From contig CAWIOK010000007.1 of assembly GCA_963837655.1 (NCBI GenBank), positions 186,001 through 250,000 on the forward strand: a stretch of DNA of 64,000 nucleotides. The letters are read 5' to 3'. This DNA comes from CAVVSD01 sp963837655 (GTDB taxonomy: Bacteria; Actinomycetota; Thermoleophilia; Solirubrobacterales; Solirubrobacteraceae). How positions within the stretch are numbered: position 1 is the first letter of the stretch; the number at the start of each line of letters is the position of its first letter. The translations under genes and the position numbers were made by a program. This document shows positions 16,392 to 24,486 of the stretch, piece after piece. A model generated the notes under the pieces. That model did not search any database. It saw nothing but the letters and a program-made list of their open reading frames with translations, and was not told the origin of the DNA.

Positions 16392-17098
16392 CGGCCTGCC
16401 CGTACGACCTCTGCGACGGCAACGGCTTCCTCATCGACGAGGAGACCAACACGGCCAGCGACTGCCGCTGCCGCGCGGGCCGGGTGTCCCGCGCACGGTC
16501 GCGCAGCCTGTCGGGCGTCATCCCGCGTCGCTTCCGGCTGGCCTCGTTCGACACCCCGCCCGTCTCGGACATGACCGGGCCGGCGCCGCGCGTCGTGCGG
16601 GACTTCGCGCGCCGGATCGACGAGCACCTCGACGCCGGACGCGGGCTCTGGATCTTCGGGGGCGTCGGGACCGGGAAGACGACGCTCGCCATGATCGTCT
16701 CGCGCCAGGCGCTGGAGGCCGGGCGCTCCGTGGCGATCTACTCGCTCCCGCGGCTGCTCGCCGAGCTGCGCCGCACGTTCGACGACGACGCGCAGCACTC
16801 CTACACCGAGCTGCTCGATCGTCTCGCAGGCGTCGACCTGCTGCACATCGACGACGTCGGCGCCGAGCAGAGCAGCCCGTGGGTCCTCGAGCAGCTCTAC
16901 GCGCTCGTCAACGCGCGCTACGAGGAGGAGCGCTCGGTCATCCTCACGACGAACATCGAGCAGCGCGAGGACCTCGTCGACCAGATCGGCGAGCGGACCG
17001 TCTCGCGCCTGCAGGAGATGTGCGAGCTCATCCCGCTCTTCGGCGACGACGCGCGCGCCACGTACCAGGCGCCACGCCGGGTCGAACAGGCGAGCTAG
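16388..17098 (+). CDS. DnaC/DnaI-like AAA+ ATPase, putative helicase loader
   Basis: This 236-residue protein has an N-terminal cysteine cluster (Cys4, Cys9, Cys26, Cys28; likely one zinc) and an AAA+ domain with Walker A GGVGTGKT at 91-98, Walker B LLHIDDVG, and sensor LTTNIEQ. The N-terminal zinc plus AAA+ layout is that of DnaC/DnaI helicase loaders and IstB-type ATPases. Its overlap with dnaB (ATGA) argues for the loader role rather than a transposition helper; no transposase is near. Many actinobacteria use DciA instead, so this pairing is of interest. Confidence 0.8.
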   Translation: MTACPYDLCDGNGFLIDEETNTASDCRCRAGRVSRARSRSLSGVIPRRFRLASFDTPPVSDMTGPAPRVVRDFARRIDEHLDAGRGLWIFGGVGTGKTTLAMIVSRQALEAGRSVAIYSLPRLLAELRRTFDDDAQHSYTELLDRLAGVDLLHIDDVGAEQSSPWVLEQLYALVNARYEEERSVILTTNIEQREDLVDQIGERTVSRLQEMCELIPLFGDDARATYQAPRRVEQAS

Positions 17099-17111
17099 GG
17101 CCCGTAGCTCC

Positions 17112-17117
17112 TACACT
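17112..17117 (+). promoter_or_regulatory. -10 box of probable leaderless purA promoter
   Basis: TACACT lies eight bases before the purA ATG and there is no Shine-Dalgarno. It falls in the 27-base gap after the DnaC-like gene, so purA probably has its own promoter. Confidence 0.45.
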
Positions 17118-17125
17118 CACGTCCG

Positions 17126-18436
17126 ATGCCGGGCATGGTCATCGTAGGCGCCCAGTGGGGCGATGAGGGCAAGGGCAAGGTCGTCGACCTCCTCGCCGAG
17201 CAGGCGGCTGCCGTCGTGCGCTTCCAGGGCGGCAACAACGCCGGACACACGATCGTCCGCGAGGGCGAGACGTGGAAGTTCCACCTCATCCCCTCCGGGA
17301 TCCTCTATCCCGGCAAGCTCTGCATCATCGGCAACGGCACCGTCGTGGATCCGCGGGTGCTCACCGACGAGATCGACGGGCTGAAGGCCCGGGGGATCGA
17401 CACGAGCGGGCTGCGGGTGAGCGCCAACGCGCACCTGATCATGCCCTACCACCTGCTGCTGGACACGGCGGGCGAGACGAAGCTCGGGCGGCTGCAGATC
17501 GGCACCACGCGCCGCGGGATCGGTCCGGCCTACGCCGACAAGGCGTCGCGCCTGGGCATCCGCGTCCAGGACCTCCTCGACGAGAAGATCCTCAAGAAGA
17601 AGATCGCCGCCGCGCTCGATCCCAAGCGCCTGGCACTGCGCCCGTACACGAAGGACCCGGCGCTGGACCTGCAGCGGATGACCGAGGAGTACCTCATCTT
17701 CGGGCACCGGCTCGAGCAGTACATCGCCGACACGGCACGCGTCGTGTGGGACCGCCTCGACGCCGACGAGCTCGTGCTGTTCGAGGGCGCGCAGGGCGCG
17801 CTGCTGGACATCGACCACGGCACGTATCCGTTCGTGACCTCGTCGAACCCGGTCGCGGGCGCCGCGTGCGTCGGCGCGGGCGTCGGGCCGAAGGACATCG
17901 ACGAGGTCTGGGGCATCGCGAAGGCGTACGTCACCCGCGTGGGCGCCGGCCCGTTCCCGACCGAGCTGTCGGAGGAGATCGGCGAGGAGATCCGCCAGCG
18001 CGGCGGGGAGTTCGGCACGACGACCGGCCGGGCGCGCCGGACCGGCTGGCTGGACCTCGTGGCACTGAAGTACGCGGCTCGCATCAACAGCCTCACGGCG
18101 CTCGTGATCACGAAGCTCGACGTGCTCTCCGGCTTCGACACCGTCCGTGTCTGCACCTCCTACCGAGGCGCCGAGGACGCGACGTTCGAGGACTTCCCGT
18201 ACCACCAGTCGGTGCTCCATCACGCGACCGGCGAGTACACCGAGCTCCCGGGCTGGCAGGAGGACATCGGCGAGTGCCGGACCCCCGCCGACCTCCCGCA
18301 GACCGCACGCGACTACCTGCAGTTCATCGAGGACTACCTCAACGTGCCGATCGCCCTCGTCGGCGTCGGCCCGGGCCGCGACCAGGTCATCTGGATGCGC
18401 GACCGCGCGGCGCTCACCGCGGCCGCCGCCGCGTAG
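17126..18436 (+). CDS. purA: Adenylosuccinate synthetase
   Basis: PurA joins IMP and aspartate using GTP, the first committed step to AMP. The 436-residue protein has the P-loop VGAQWGDEGKGK near the N-terminus, GGNNAGHT, the IMP-binding GTTRRGIGPAYADK, VLFEGAQGALLDID, and the late GEFGTTTGRARRTGWLD segment; length equals the family norm. It stands alone between the dnaB block and a convergent membrane-protein operon. Its stop codon lies inside a palindrome shared with the convergent gene's stop. Confidence 0.96.
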   Translation: MPGMVIVGAQWGDEGKGKVVDLLAEQAAAVVRFQGGNNAGHTIVREGETWKFHLIPSGILYPGKLCIIGNGTVVDPRVLTDEIDGLKARGIDTSGLRVSANAHLIMPYHLLLDTAGETKLGRLQIGTTRRGIGPAYADKASRLGIRVQDLLDEKILKKKIAAALDPKRLALRPYTKDPALDLQRMTEEYLIFGHRLEQYIADTARVVWDRLDADELVLFEGAQGALLDIDHGTYPFVTSSNPVAGAACVGAGVGPKDIDEVWGIAKAYVTRVGAGPFPTELSEEIGEEIRQRGGEFGTTTGRARRTGWLDLVALKYAARINSLTALVITKLDVLSGFDTVRVCTSYRGAEDATFEDFPYHQSVLHHATGEYTELPGWQEDIGECRTPADLPQTARDYLQFIEDYLNVPIALVGVGPGRDQVIWMRDRAALTAAAAA

Positions 18437-18449
18437 CCGGTCCTACGCG
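18430..18449. terminator. Palindrome spanning both stop codons of a convergent pair
   Basis: A 7-bp perfect stem (CGCGTAG / CTACGCG) with a six-base loop contains the TAG stop of purA in its left arm and the TAG stop of the RDD gene (minus strand) in its right arm. No T-tract follows on either strand. It may act as a two-way 3'-end structure. Confidence 0.35.
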
Positions 18450-18985
18450 CGCACCACGCGCGAGTTGACGATCATGTCGTGCAGGGCGCGGTTCTCGTCG
18501 TCCCAGAGCGGCCACAGGCAGTCCAGGATCCACAGGAGCCCGAACGTGAGGCTGCCGCCGAGGCCTGCGAAGAGGAACGTCTTCACGACGACCTCGCGCA
18601 GCAGCGCGTAGAGGAAGTCGATCCGCTGGCCGCCCGGCCGGATCACGCGGATGCCGAGCAGCTGCTTGCCGAGCGTCTGCCCGTTCGTGGTCGACATGTA
18701 GATCGGCGAGTACAGCAGCGCGACGGCGGTGGCGATGAGCGTGCTGAACAGCAGGCCGAGGACGAGCGAGCCGTAGCCGGTCGTGTCGCCGCCGATGAAG
18801 CCGACGCCGCCGGCCGCCGCGGTGATGAGGACGATGACGAGCGCGGCGAGGACGCCGACGATGATCCCGTCCAGGACGTACGCCACGGCGCGACGCCACC
18901 AGCTCGCCAGGACCCAGCGGCGCACGGGCTCGGGTGCGGGCTCGAAGCCGATGAGGGTCGTGATGCCGAGGGGCTCGTCGCTCAT
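18443..18985 (-). CDS. RDD-family membrane protein
   Basis: This 180-residue protein has three or four membrane helices and the RDD-domain features: WWRRAVAYVLDGIIVG near residue 30, TNGQTLGKQLLGIRVIRPGG in the middle, and LWPLWDDENRALHDMI near the C-terminus. RDD proteins are small membrane proteins, some acting as cation antiporters; the specific role is unknown. It starts at the ATG at 18985, overlapping the stop of the upstream membrane-protein gene by ATGA. Confidence 0.8.
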   Translation of the reverse strand: MSDEPLGITTLIGFEPAPEPVRRWVLASWWRRAVAYVLDGIIVGVLAALVIVLITAAAGGVGFIGGDTTGYGSLVLGLLFSTLIATAVALLYSPIYMSTTNGQTLGKQLLGIRVIRPGGQRIDFLYALLREVVVKTFLFAGLGGSLTFGLLWILDCLWPLWDDENRALHDMIVNSRVVRA

Positions 18986-19638
18986 ACCGCGGCCCCCACC
19001 GGCGGGAGCACCTGCTCCTCGCCGCGTCGCAGCAGCTTCAGGAGCAGCGCGGCGCCCGCAAGCCCGCCGAGCAGCGAGAGCATGATGTGCACGCTCACGA
19101 TCCCCTCCTCGGTCCAGTAGACGTCGTCGAGCTTGAGCAGGAGCGCGGACTCGTCGAGCGTGAGCGCGACGCCGGATCCGAACGGGATCGCCAGCAACGG
19201 GCCCAGGCGCTCGTCGCGCAGCACGATGGAGGCGCCGCCGGAGAGGAACGCGATGACGATCCCGGGCACGAAGTGGTGGACGTGGCTGTTGCCGACGTGC
19301 AGGTTGCGGAACGGGCCCCACGTCCCCCGGTGGCGGATGACGTGCGTCGAGAAGCGCACGATGCCCGCGGTGATCATGTACGAGCCGAGCGTGTTCAGCA
19401 GCGCGTGCTCGCGGCGCGTCCCGCCCTCGTAGCCGGCGACCGCCACCGCGACGGTCTCGCGCGCCACGCCGATGCCGACGTCGAGGATCCCGACGCTCTG
19501 GCCGGGCCGCGGCGTGGAGCCCCGCCGCCAGATACGCACCACCTCGCCGCCGAGGACCGCTCCGGTCAGGCCCAGCGCACCGGCGCCGAGTGCCAGCGTC
19601 CCGCGCTTGTTGCGCAGCACGCGGGCTGCTCCGTTCAT
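18982..19638 (-). CDS. Conserved membrane protein of unknown function
   Basis: This 218-residue product has four or five predicted membrane segments. Distinct features are a His-rich stretch, HVGNSHVHHFVPGI (about 127-140), followed by GIVIAFLSGGASIVL, and an acidic helix LTLDESALLLKLDDVYW that could bind a metal with the histidines. I cannot name the family; similar conserved integral membrane proteins occur in actinobacteria. The ATG at 19638 overlaps the acetyltransferase stop and its own stop overlaps the RDD start, so the three genes form a coupled operon. Confidence 0.75.
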   Translation of the reverse strand: MNGAARVLRNKRGTLALGAGALGLTGAVLGGEVVRIWRRGSTPRPGQSVGILDVGIGVARETVAVAVAGYEGGTRREHALLNTLGSYMITAGIVRFSTHVIRHRGTWGPFRNLHVGNSHVHHFVPGIVIAFLSGGASIVLRDERLGPLLAIPFGSGVALTLDESALLLKLDDVYWTEEGIVSVHIMLSLLGGLAGAALLLKLLRRGEEQVLPPVGAAV

Positions 19639-20336
19639 CGCCACCGTTCGAGCAGGTCTGCCTCGGGCACGTCGCGCACGATCCGGGCCGGGACGCCCCA
19701 CACGACCTTGTGCGACGGGACGTCGCGGGTCACCACGGCGCCGGCGGCGACGAACGCCTCCTCGCCGACCTCGACGCCGGGGAGGATGACCGCGCCGCCA
19801 CCCACACGGCAGGCGCGGAGCAGACGAGCGCCCGCCATCTGGTTGTCCGGCGACCGGCGGGCCATCGTGTCGTCGTTCGTGGTCATCGCGCACGGGCCCA
19901 CGAAGACGTCGTCGCCGATCTCCGAGAAGGCGGTGATGTAGACGTTGGACTGCAGCCGCACGCGTTCGCCGACCACGACGTCGTTGTCGACGGTGGCCGC
20001 TCGGCCGACGACCGAGTCCGCCCCGATGCGGGTGCGCTCGCGCACGTAGGCCTGGTCGCCGACGATCGCTCCGGCCCCGATCCGGCTGCCCGCGAAGACG
20101 ATCGCCTGGGTGCAGACCGTCGCCCCCGCCTCGATGACGAGGGGATCGAGCGCACCGCGGGGCGCCGACGACGTCCGCGACAGGGCGGGCGGCTTGCCGA
20201 GCACGGCGGCGTCCTGGATCACGCAGCCGTCGCCGATCACGACGCCGTCGTGCACCACGACATTCGCTCCGAACGTGACGTCGCGCCCGACCGTCGCGGT
20301 CGGTGCGAGGACGAGACCCGGGGGGGCATGATCCAT
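19635..20336 (-). CDS. Hexapeptide-repeat (left-handed beta-helix) sugar N-acetyltransferase
   Basis: The 233-residue protein consists of hexapeptide repeats of the [LIV]-G-x4 type from about residue 8 to 210, with a break at 45-65 (PPALSRTSSAPRG). Lines such as IEAGATVCTQAIVFAG, VGDQAYVRERTRIGADSVVG and GGGAVILPGVEVGEEAFVAAG fit WbpD/WlbB-like acyltransferases that acetylate 3-amino groups of UDP-sugars. The VPARIVRD ending is typical of the group. Divergent from the Gfo/Idh gene across a 21-bp symmetric promoter, it probably works in the same amino-sugar pathway. Confidence 0.82.
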   Translation of the reverse strand: MDHAPPGLVLAPTATVGRDVTFGANVVVHDGVVIGDGCVIQDAAVLGKPPALSRTSSAPRGALDPLVIEAGATVCTQAIVFAGSRIGAGAIVGDQAYVRERTRIGADSVVGRAATVDNDVVVGERVRLQSNVYITAFSEIGDDVFVGPCAMTTNDDTMARRSPDNQMAGARLLRACRVGGGAVILPGVEVGEEAFVAAGAVVTRDVPSHKVVWGVPARIVRDVPEADLLERWR

Positions 20337-20343
20337 CGGGCGG

Positions 20344-20350
20344 TACCCTA
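20344..20350. promoter_or_regulatory. Symmetric divergent leaderless promoter
   Basis: The 21 bases between two start codons contain TACCCTA. TACCCT (20344-20349, plus) and TAGGGT (20350-20345, minus) each match TANNNT and each sits exactly eight bases from the start codon of its gene. Flanks CGGGCGG and CCGCCCG are inverted repeats. One site therefore seems to drive both the acetyltransferase and the oxidoreductase. Confidence 0.5.
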
Positions 20351-20357
20351 GCCGCCC

Positions 20358-21368
20358 GTGGCCGCTGCCTCTGCAGTCCCCGCCCCCCTGCGCGGCGCCG
20401 TGCTGGGGCTGGGCATGATCGGTCGCCATCACGCGCGGCTGCTGCAGACGTCGCCGCGCGTCGCGTTCGCCGGTGCCGTCGACCCCGGCGGGGACCGCTA
20501 CGGCGCCGTCGCCGACCGCGAGTCGATCTTCGCAACCGTCGCCGAGCTCCTCGACCGCGGCAGGCCCGACTTCGCGATCATCGCGGTGCCCACGGAGGAG
20601 CACCTCCCGATGGCGCGCGAGCTCGCCCAGGCGGGCGTGCACCTGCTCGTCGAGAAGCCGCTGGCGGCGACATCGCAGGAGGCGTCGGAGATCATCGCCG
20701 TGGTGCGCGCCGCGGGTGTGCACGCCGCCGTCGGCCACGTGGAGCGCTTCAACCCCGCGCTCGTCGCGCTGCGCGAGCGCCGCGACGAGGTCGGCGAGGC
20801 GATCCTCATCGCGACCGAGCGCGTCGGCCCGTTCCCCGACCGGGTGCGCGACGTCGGCGTCGTCAAGGACCTCGCGACACACGACCTGGACCTCGTCCGC
20901 TGGCTCGGCGGCTCGCCGGTGCAGACGCTCGCGGCGCAGACCGCCCATCGCATGGGCCGCGAGCACGAGGACCTCGTCCTCGTGACCGGCCGGCTGGCCT
21001 CCGATCTGCCGTTCAACTGCATCGTGGACTGGCTCACGCCCACGAAGCGGCGCCAGAGCCGGATCCTCGGCGAGCGCGGCATGCTGGTCGCGGACACCCT
21101 GACTGCCGACCTGACGCTGTTCCGCAACGGGAGCGTGGCCTCGGAGTGGTCCAGCGCCCAGGCGCTGCGCGGCGTCAGCGAGGGCGATGCGACGCGCTTC
21201 GCGCTTTCCCGGCGCGAGCCCCTCCTGGCCGAGCTCGAGGCGTTCTGCGACCTCCTGACGGGCGATCCCGGGGCACCGGTCGTCACGCTCGAGGAGGGTC
21301 TGGAGACCGTGCGCTGTGCGGAGGCGGTCCTCGCCAGCGCGCGCAGCCGTGAGACCGTCGTCGCATGA
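20358..21368 (+). CDS. Gfo/Idh/MocA-family oxidoreductase (WbpB-like)
   Basis: The 336-residue NAD(P)-dependent sugar oxidoreductase has a Rossmann motif GLGMIGRHHARLL (about 17-29), the conserved LVEKPLAA (EKP lysine-proline pair, about 97-104), GHVERFNPAL and the helix VVKDLATHDLDLVRWLGG, whose HD residues are catalytic-site positions. WbpB-like enzymes oxidise the C3 hydroxyl of UDP-GlcNAcA before transamination. The GTG start has a -10 box eight bases before it. The next gene, a nucleotide-sugar dehydrogenase, overlaps by four bases. Confidence 0.85.
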   Translation: MAAASAVPAPLRGAVLGLGMIGRHHARLLQTSPRVAFAGAVDPGGDRYGAVADRESIFATVAELLDRGRPDFAIIAVPTEEHLPMARELAQAGVHLLVEKPLAATSQEASEIIAVVRAAGVHAAVGHVERFNPALVALRERRDEVGEAILIATERVGPFPDRVRDVGVVKDLATHDLDLVRWLGGSPVQTLAAQTAHRMGREHEDLVLVTGRLASDLPFNCIVDWLTPTKRRQSRILGERGMLVADTLTADLTLFRNGSVASEWSSAQALRGVSEGDATRFALSRREPLLAELEAFCDLLTGDPGAPVVTLEEGLETVRCAEAVLASARSRETVVA

Positions 21369-22678
21369 ACGCGGTCGTCGTCGCGCTCGGGAAGGTCGGG
21401 CTGCCGCTCGCCGCGCAACTCGCGTCGGCCGGGCACGAGGTCACCGGCTGCGACATCGACCCGCGCGTCGTGGACCTCGTCAACCGCGGGCTCGCCCCGT
21501 TCCCGGGCGAGGCAGGCCTCGAGGAGGCGCTGGCCGAGGCGGTCCGGGGCGGGCGGCTGCGTGCGACCACCGACACGACCGCGGCCGTCGCGGAGGGCCC
21601 GGATCTCGTCCTGGCCGTCCCTCCGCTGTACGTCGACGACGATGCGCAGCCCGACTGGGCGATCCTCGACGCGGTCGTCGCCGCGATCGGCGCCGGCCTG
21701 CGACCCGGCACGACGGTCGCGATCGAGACGACCGTTCCCGTCGGCACGACCCGCACGCGCATCGCGCCCGCGCTGGAGGCTGCGTCCGGGCTGCGCGGCG
21801 AGGAGGACTTCTGGGTCGTGTTCAGCCCCGAGCGCGTGTTCAGCGGCCGGGTGCTGAGTGATCTCGCGACCTATCCCAAGCTCGTGGGCGGCCTCAGCGA
21901 GCGCGGCGAGGCGCGCGGCGCCGACCTGTACGGCGCGTTCCTCGACGCCGACATATGGTCGATGGGCTCAGCGGAGGCCGCAGAGCTGGCGAAGCTCGCC
22001 GAGACGACCTACCGCGATCTCAACATCGCGTTCGCCAACGAGCTGGCACGCCACGCCGACGACCTCGGGCTGGACGTCGACCGCGTCATCGCAGCGTCGA
22101 ACTCCCAGCCGTTCAGCCACATCCACCGCCCGGGCGTGGCGGTCGGCGGGCACTGCATCCCCGTCTACCCGCGTTTCTACCTGGCCGGGGACCCGTCCGC
22201 GCGGCTGCCGGCCGCGGCGCGCGAGGTCAACGAGGCGATGCCCGCGTACGCGGTCGAGATGCTCGCCGGCGCGCTGGGGGACCTCGCGGGCAGCCGGGTG
22301 CTCATCCTCGGCGTCACATACCGCGGCGGGGTCAAGGAGACGGCGTTCAGCGGCGCGCGCGCGCTGCGCGACGAGCTCGCCGCCCGCGGCGCCGACCCCG
22401 TAGCCGCCGACCCGCTCTACGACGACGACGAGCTGGCGTCGATCGGCTTCGCCCCGTGGGACGGCGGTCCGGTCGCCGGAGCCATCCTGCAGGCCGACCA
22501 CGCAGAGTACCGCGAGCTGCGCGGCCCGGACGTGCCCGGTGCGCGGGCGATCGTCGACGGCCGCGGCGTCCTGGACCCTGCGCACTTCGCTGTGCCGGTG
22601 CTGCGGATCGGGGGCGGTCAGGCGGCGAGCGCCGCCAGCTCGGCCACGACGCGCTCGCCCGCGCGCCCGTCGCCGTAG
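21365..22678 (+). CDS. UDP-N-acetylglucosamine/UDP-sugar 6-dehydrogenase family protein
   Basis: This 437-residue enzyme oxidises a UDP-sugar to its uronic acid with two NAD turnovers. It has the N-terminal Rossmann segment VVALGKVGLPLAAQLASAGH, ETTVPVGTTR, a KLAETTYRDLNIAFANELA helix with the active-site Lys, and the catalytic Cys264 in GVAVGGHCIPVYPRFYL. The PVYPRFYL variant is closer to UDP-GlcNAc/ManNAc dehydrogenases (WbpA/WecC) than to UDP-glucose dehydrogenase. The last 61 bases overlap the convergent epimerase gene. Confidence 0.88.
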   Translation: MNAVVVALGKVGLPLAAQLASAGHEVTGCDIDPRVVDLVNRGLAPFPGEAGLEEALAEAVRGGRLRATTDTTAAVAEGPDLVLAVPPLYVDDDAQPDWAILDAVVAAIGAGLRPGTTVAIETTVPVGTTRTRIAPALEAASGLRGEEDFWVVFSPERVFSGRVLSDLATYPKLVGGLSERGEARGADLYGAFLDADIWSMGSAEAAELAKLAETTYRDLNIAFANELARHADDLGLDVDRVIAASNSQPFSHIHRPGVAVGGHCIPVYPRFYLAGDPSARLPAAAREVNEAMPAYAVEMLAGALGDLAGSRVLILGVTYRGGVKETAFSGARALRDELAARGADPVAADPLYDDDELASIGFAPWDGGPVAGAILQADHAEYRELRGPDVPGARAIVDGRGVLDPAHFAVPVLRIGGGQAASAASSATTRSPARPSP

Positions 22679-23682
22679 AGCTCGGGCCGCTCCGCGGGGA
22701 CCGACCGCTGGAGTGCCTGCATGGTTGCCGCCGTGTCGAGGTCGACGAGGACGTTCCAGCCCGTGTCGACCGTCTCCACCCACTCGGTCGTGTCGCGCAG
22801 CGTCACGCAGGGCACACCGGCCAGGTAGGCCTCCTTCTGCACGCCCCCGGAGTCGGTGAGGACGGCCCGGGCGTGCACGAGCAGCGACGTGAACGCCAGC
22901 GGTCCCAACGGCGGTGTGAGCGTCACCTCGGCACCGAGGGCGTCGAGCAGCCCTGCCGCCTCCAAGCGCGCGTGTGTGCGCGGATGCAGCGGCAGCACCA
23001 CGTGGCCGGGCACCGCCTGGAGGAGGGCGACGAGCGCGCGCAGCCGCTCCGGGTCGTCGACGTTGCCCGCGCGGTGCGCGGTCGCCACGACGTAGCCGCC
23101 GGGCTCCACCCCCGCGACCCTCAGGGGCGCGAGGTCCTCACGGGCTCGCGGCTGGACCAGGTGCGCCACATCGACCATGACGTCGCCGACGAGCCGCACG
23201 GCGCCCGCGACGCCCTCGCGGCGCAGGTTCTCCACGGCCGTCTCGCTCGGTGCCAGGAGCAGGTCGCTCAGGTGGTCGGTCAGCACCCGGTTGAGCTCCT
23301 CGGGCATCCGGCGATCGAAGGACCGCATCCCGGCCTCGACGTGGGCGACGGGGATCCGCGCCTGAGCTGCCGCGAGGCCGCCGGCGAGCGTCGAGTTCGT
23401 GTCGCCGTAGACGAGCACCGCCTCTGCGCGCTCCTCGGCCAGCAGCGGTCCGAGCGCGGCGAGCATCCGCGCCGTCTGCTCGGTGTTGGTCCCGCTCCCG
23501 AGGCCCAGCTCGCGCTCGGGACGCGGGATCCCCAGTTCCTCCACGAACACCGTCGAGAGCTCGTCGTCGTAGTGCTGGCCCGTGTGGACCAGGACCTCCT
23601 CGTGCTCGGCGCGCAGCGCCCGGCTGACCGCGGCCGCCTTGACGAACTGCGGCCGGTTGCCGATGACGGTGACGACCCTCAA
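22618..23682 (-). CDS. wecB: UDP-N-acetylglucosamine 2-epimerase (non-hydrolysing)
   Basis: The 354-residue protein interconverts UDP-GlcNAc and UDP-ManNAc (or the diacetamido-uronate form in the WbpI group). Signatures include VTVIGNRPQFVKAA at the N-terminus, VHTGQHYDDELS, VYGDTNSTLAGGLAA, HVEAGMRSFDRRMPEELNR, VATAHRAGNVDD and LTDSGGVQKEAYLAGVPCVT with RDTTEW. These give the GT-B-like catalytic site. It is transcribed after, and overlaps by ATGA, an aminotransferase class IV gene. Context links it to surface polysaccharide synthesis. Confidence 0.93.
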   Translation of the reverse strand: MRVVTVIGNRPQFVKAAAVSRALRAEHEEVLVHTGQHYDDELSTVFVEELGIPRPERELGLGSGTNTEQTARMLAALGPLLAEERAEAVLVYGDTNSTLAGGLAAAQARIPVAHVEAGMRSFDRRMPEELNRVLTDHLSDLLLAPSETAVENLRREGVAGAVRLVGDVMVDVAHLVQPRAREDLAPLRVAGVEPGGYVVATAHRAGNVDDPERLRALVALLQAVPGHVVLPLHPRTHARLEAAGLLDALGAEVTLTPPLGPLAFTSLLVHARAVLTDSGGVQKEAYLAGVPCVTLRDTTEWVETVDTGWNVLVDLDTAATMQALQRSVPAERPELYGDGRAGERVVAELAALAA

Positions 23683-24464
23683 GCGGTCGTGGCGAGCGCG
23701 GCGGAGATGTGCTCCATCACCCGTGCGCTCGCCTGGCGGGTGACCGGACCCGGGGTCGCGGGCAGGTCGCGATCGTCCACCCGGTGGATCGGCATGACCT
23801 CGTGCGTGGTGGACGCCAGGAAGGCCTCCTCGGCGCCGAGCAGCTCGTCGAGCGTGATCGGGCGCTCCTCGACGTCGATGACCTCGAGCACCGCGCGACG
23901 TGTGATCGAGTCGAGGATGTGGTCAGACAGCGGCGGCGTGCGCAGCATGCCGTCGATGACCGCGAAGATCGACCGGGTCGGTGCCTCCAGCACGCGCCCG
24001 TGCGGCGTGACCAGGACGGCCTCGTCGGCACCCGCCTCCTTCGCGAGACGCGTCGCGAGCATGTTCGCGCCGTAGGAGAGCGACTTGATCCCGTCCAGCA
24101 GTCGCGGCGGCGCGTAGGTGATGGAGGCGACGGCGATCGTGTCGGGCATCGCGCGCAGCGCCTCGACGAGAGCGATGCGGCGACCGCCGCGGGTGGCGAG
24201 GACGCGCACGCAGCCCTCGACGGGCGGACCGGCCGCGAGGAGCGCGGCGACGTCCGCGCGCAGGGCGTCGATGTCGAGCGGGAGCCGCAGGCCGTGCGCG
24301 GACCGCGTCATGCGTGCGAGGTGCTCGTCGAGGGCGAACGGGCGGCCGGCGAAGACGCGGATGACCTCGAAGACCCCGTCACCGCGCAGCAGGCCCTCAT
24401 CCGTGACGGGGATGACGGCCTCCGATGCGTCGGTCACGACTCCGTCGATGCTGACCAGGGGCAC
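23679..24464 (-). CDS. Class IV aminotransferase (branched-chain/4-amino-4-deoxychorismate lyase type)
   Basis: The 261-residue PLP enzyme has the fold-type IV pattern: RGDGVFEVIRVFAGRPFALDEHLARM near residues 29-55, the catalytic Lys in GIKSLSYGANMLATRLA (about 133-149), ADEAVLVTPHGRVLEAPTRSIF and EEAFLASTTHEVMPI. Such proteins are branched-chain or D-amino-acid aminotransferases or PabC lyases; I cannot separate these. The GTG start has TACGCT six bases upstream on its strand, part of a divergent leaderless promoter. Confidence 0.87.
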   Translation of the reverse strand: MPLVSIDGVVTDASEAVIPVTDEGLLRGDGVFEVIRVFAGRPFALDEHLARMTRSAHGLRLPLDIDALRADVAALLAAGPPVEGCVRVLATRGGRRIALVEALRAMPDTIAVASITYAPPRLLDGIKSLSYGANMLATRLAKEAGADEAVLVTPHGRVLEAPTRSIFAVIDGMLRTPPLSDHILDSITRRAVLEVIDVEERPITLDELLGAEEAFLASTTHEVMPIHRVDDRDLPATPGPVTRQASARVMEHISAALATTA

Positions 24465-24470
24465 CCCGCG

Positions 24471-24480
24471 AGCGTAGTGT
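24471..24480. promoter_or_regulatory. Divergent leaderless promoter with two -10 boxes sharing TA
   Basis: TAGTGT (24475-24480, plus) is six bases before the ATG at 24487; TACGCT (24476-24471, minus) is six bases before the GTG at 24464. The two boxes share the central TA. No Shine-Dalgarno is seen for either gene. Confidence 0.5.
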
Positions 24481-24486
24481 CTGGCG

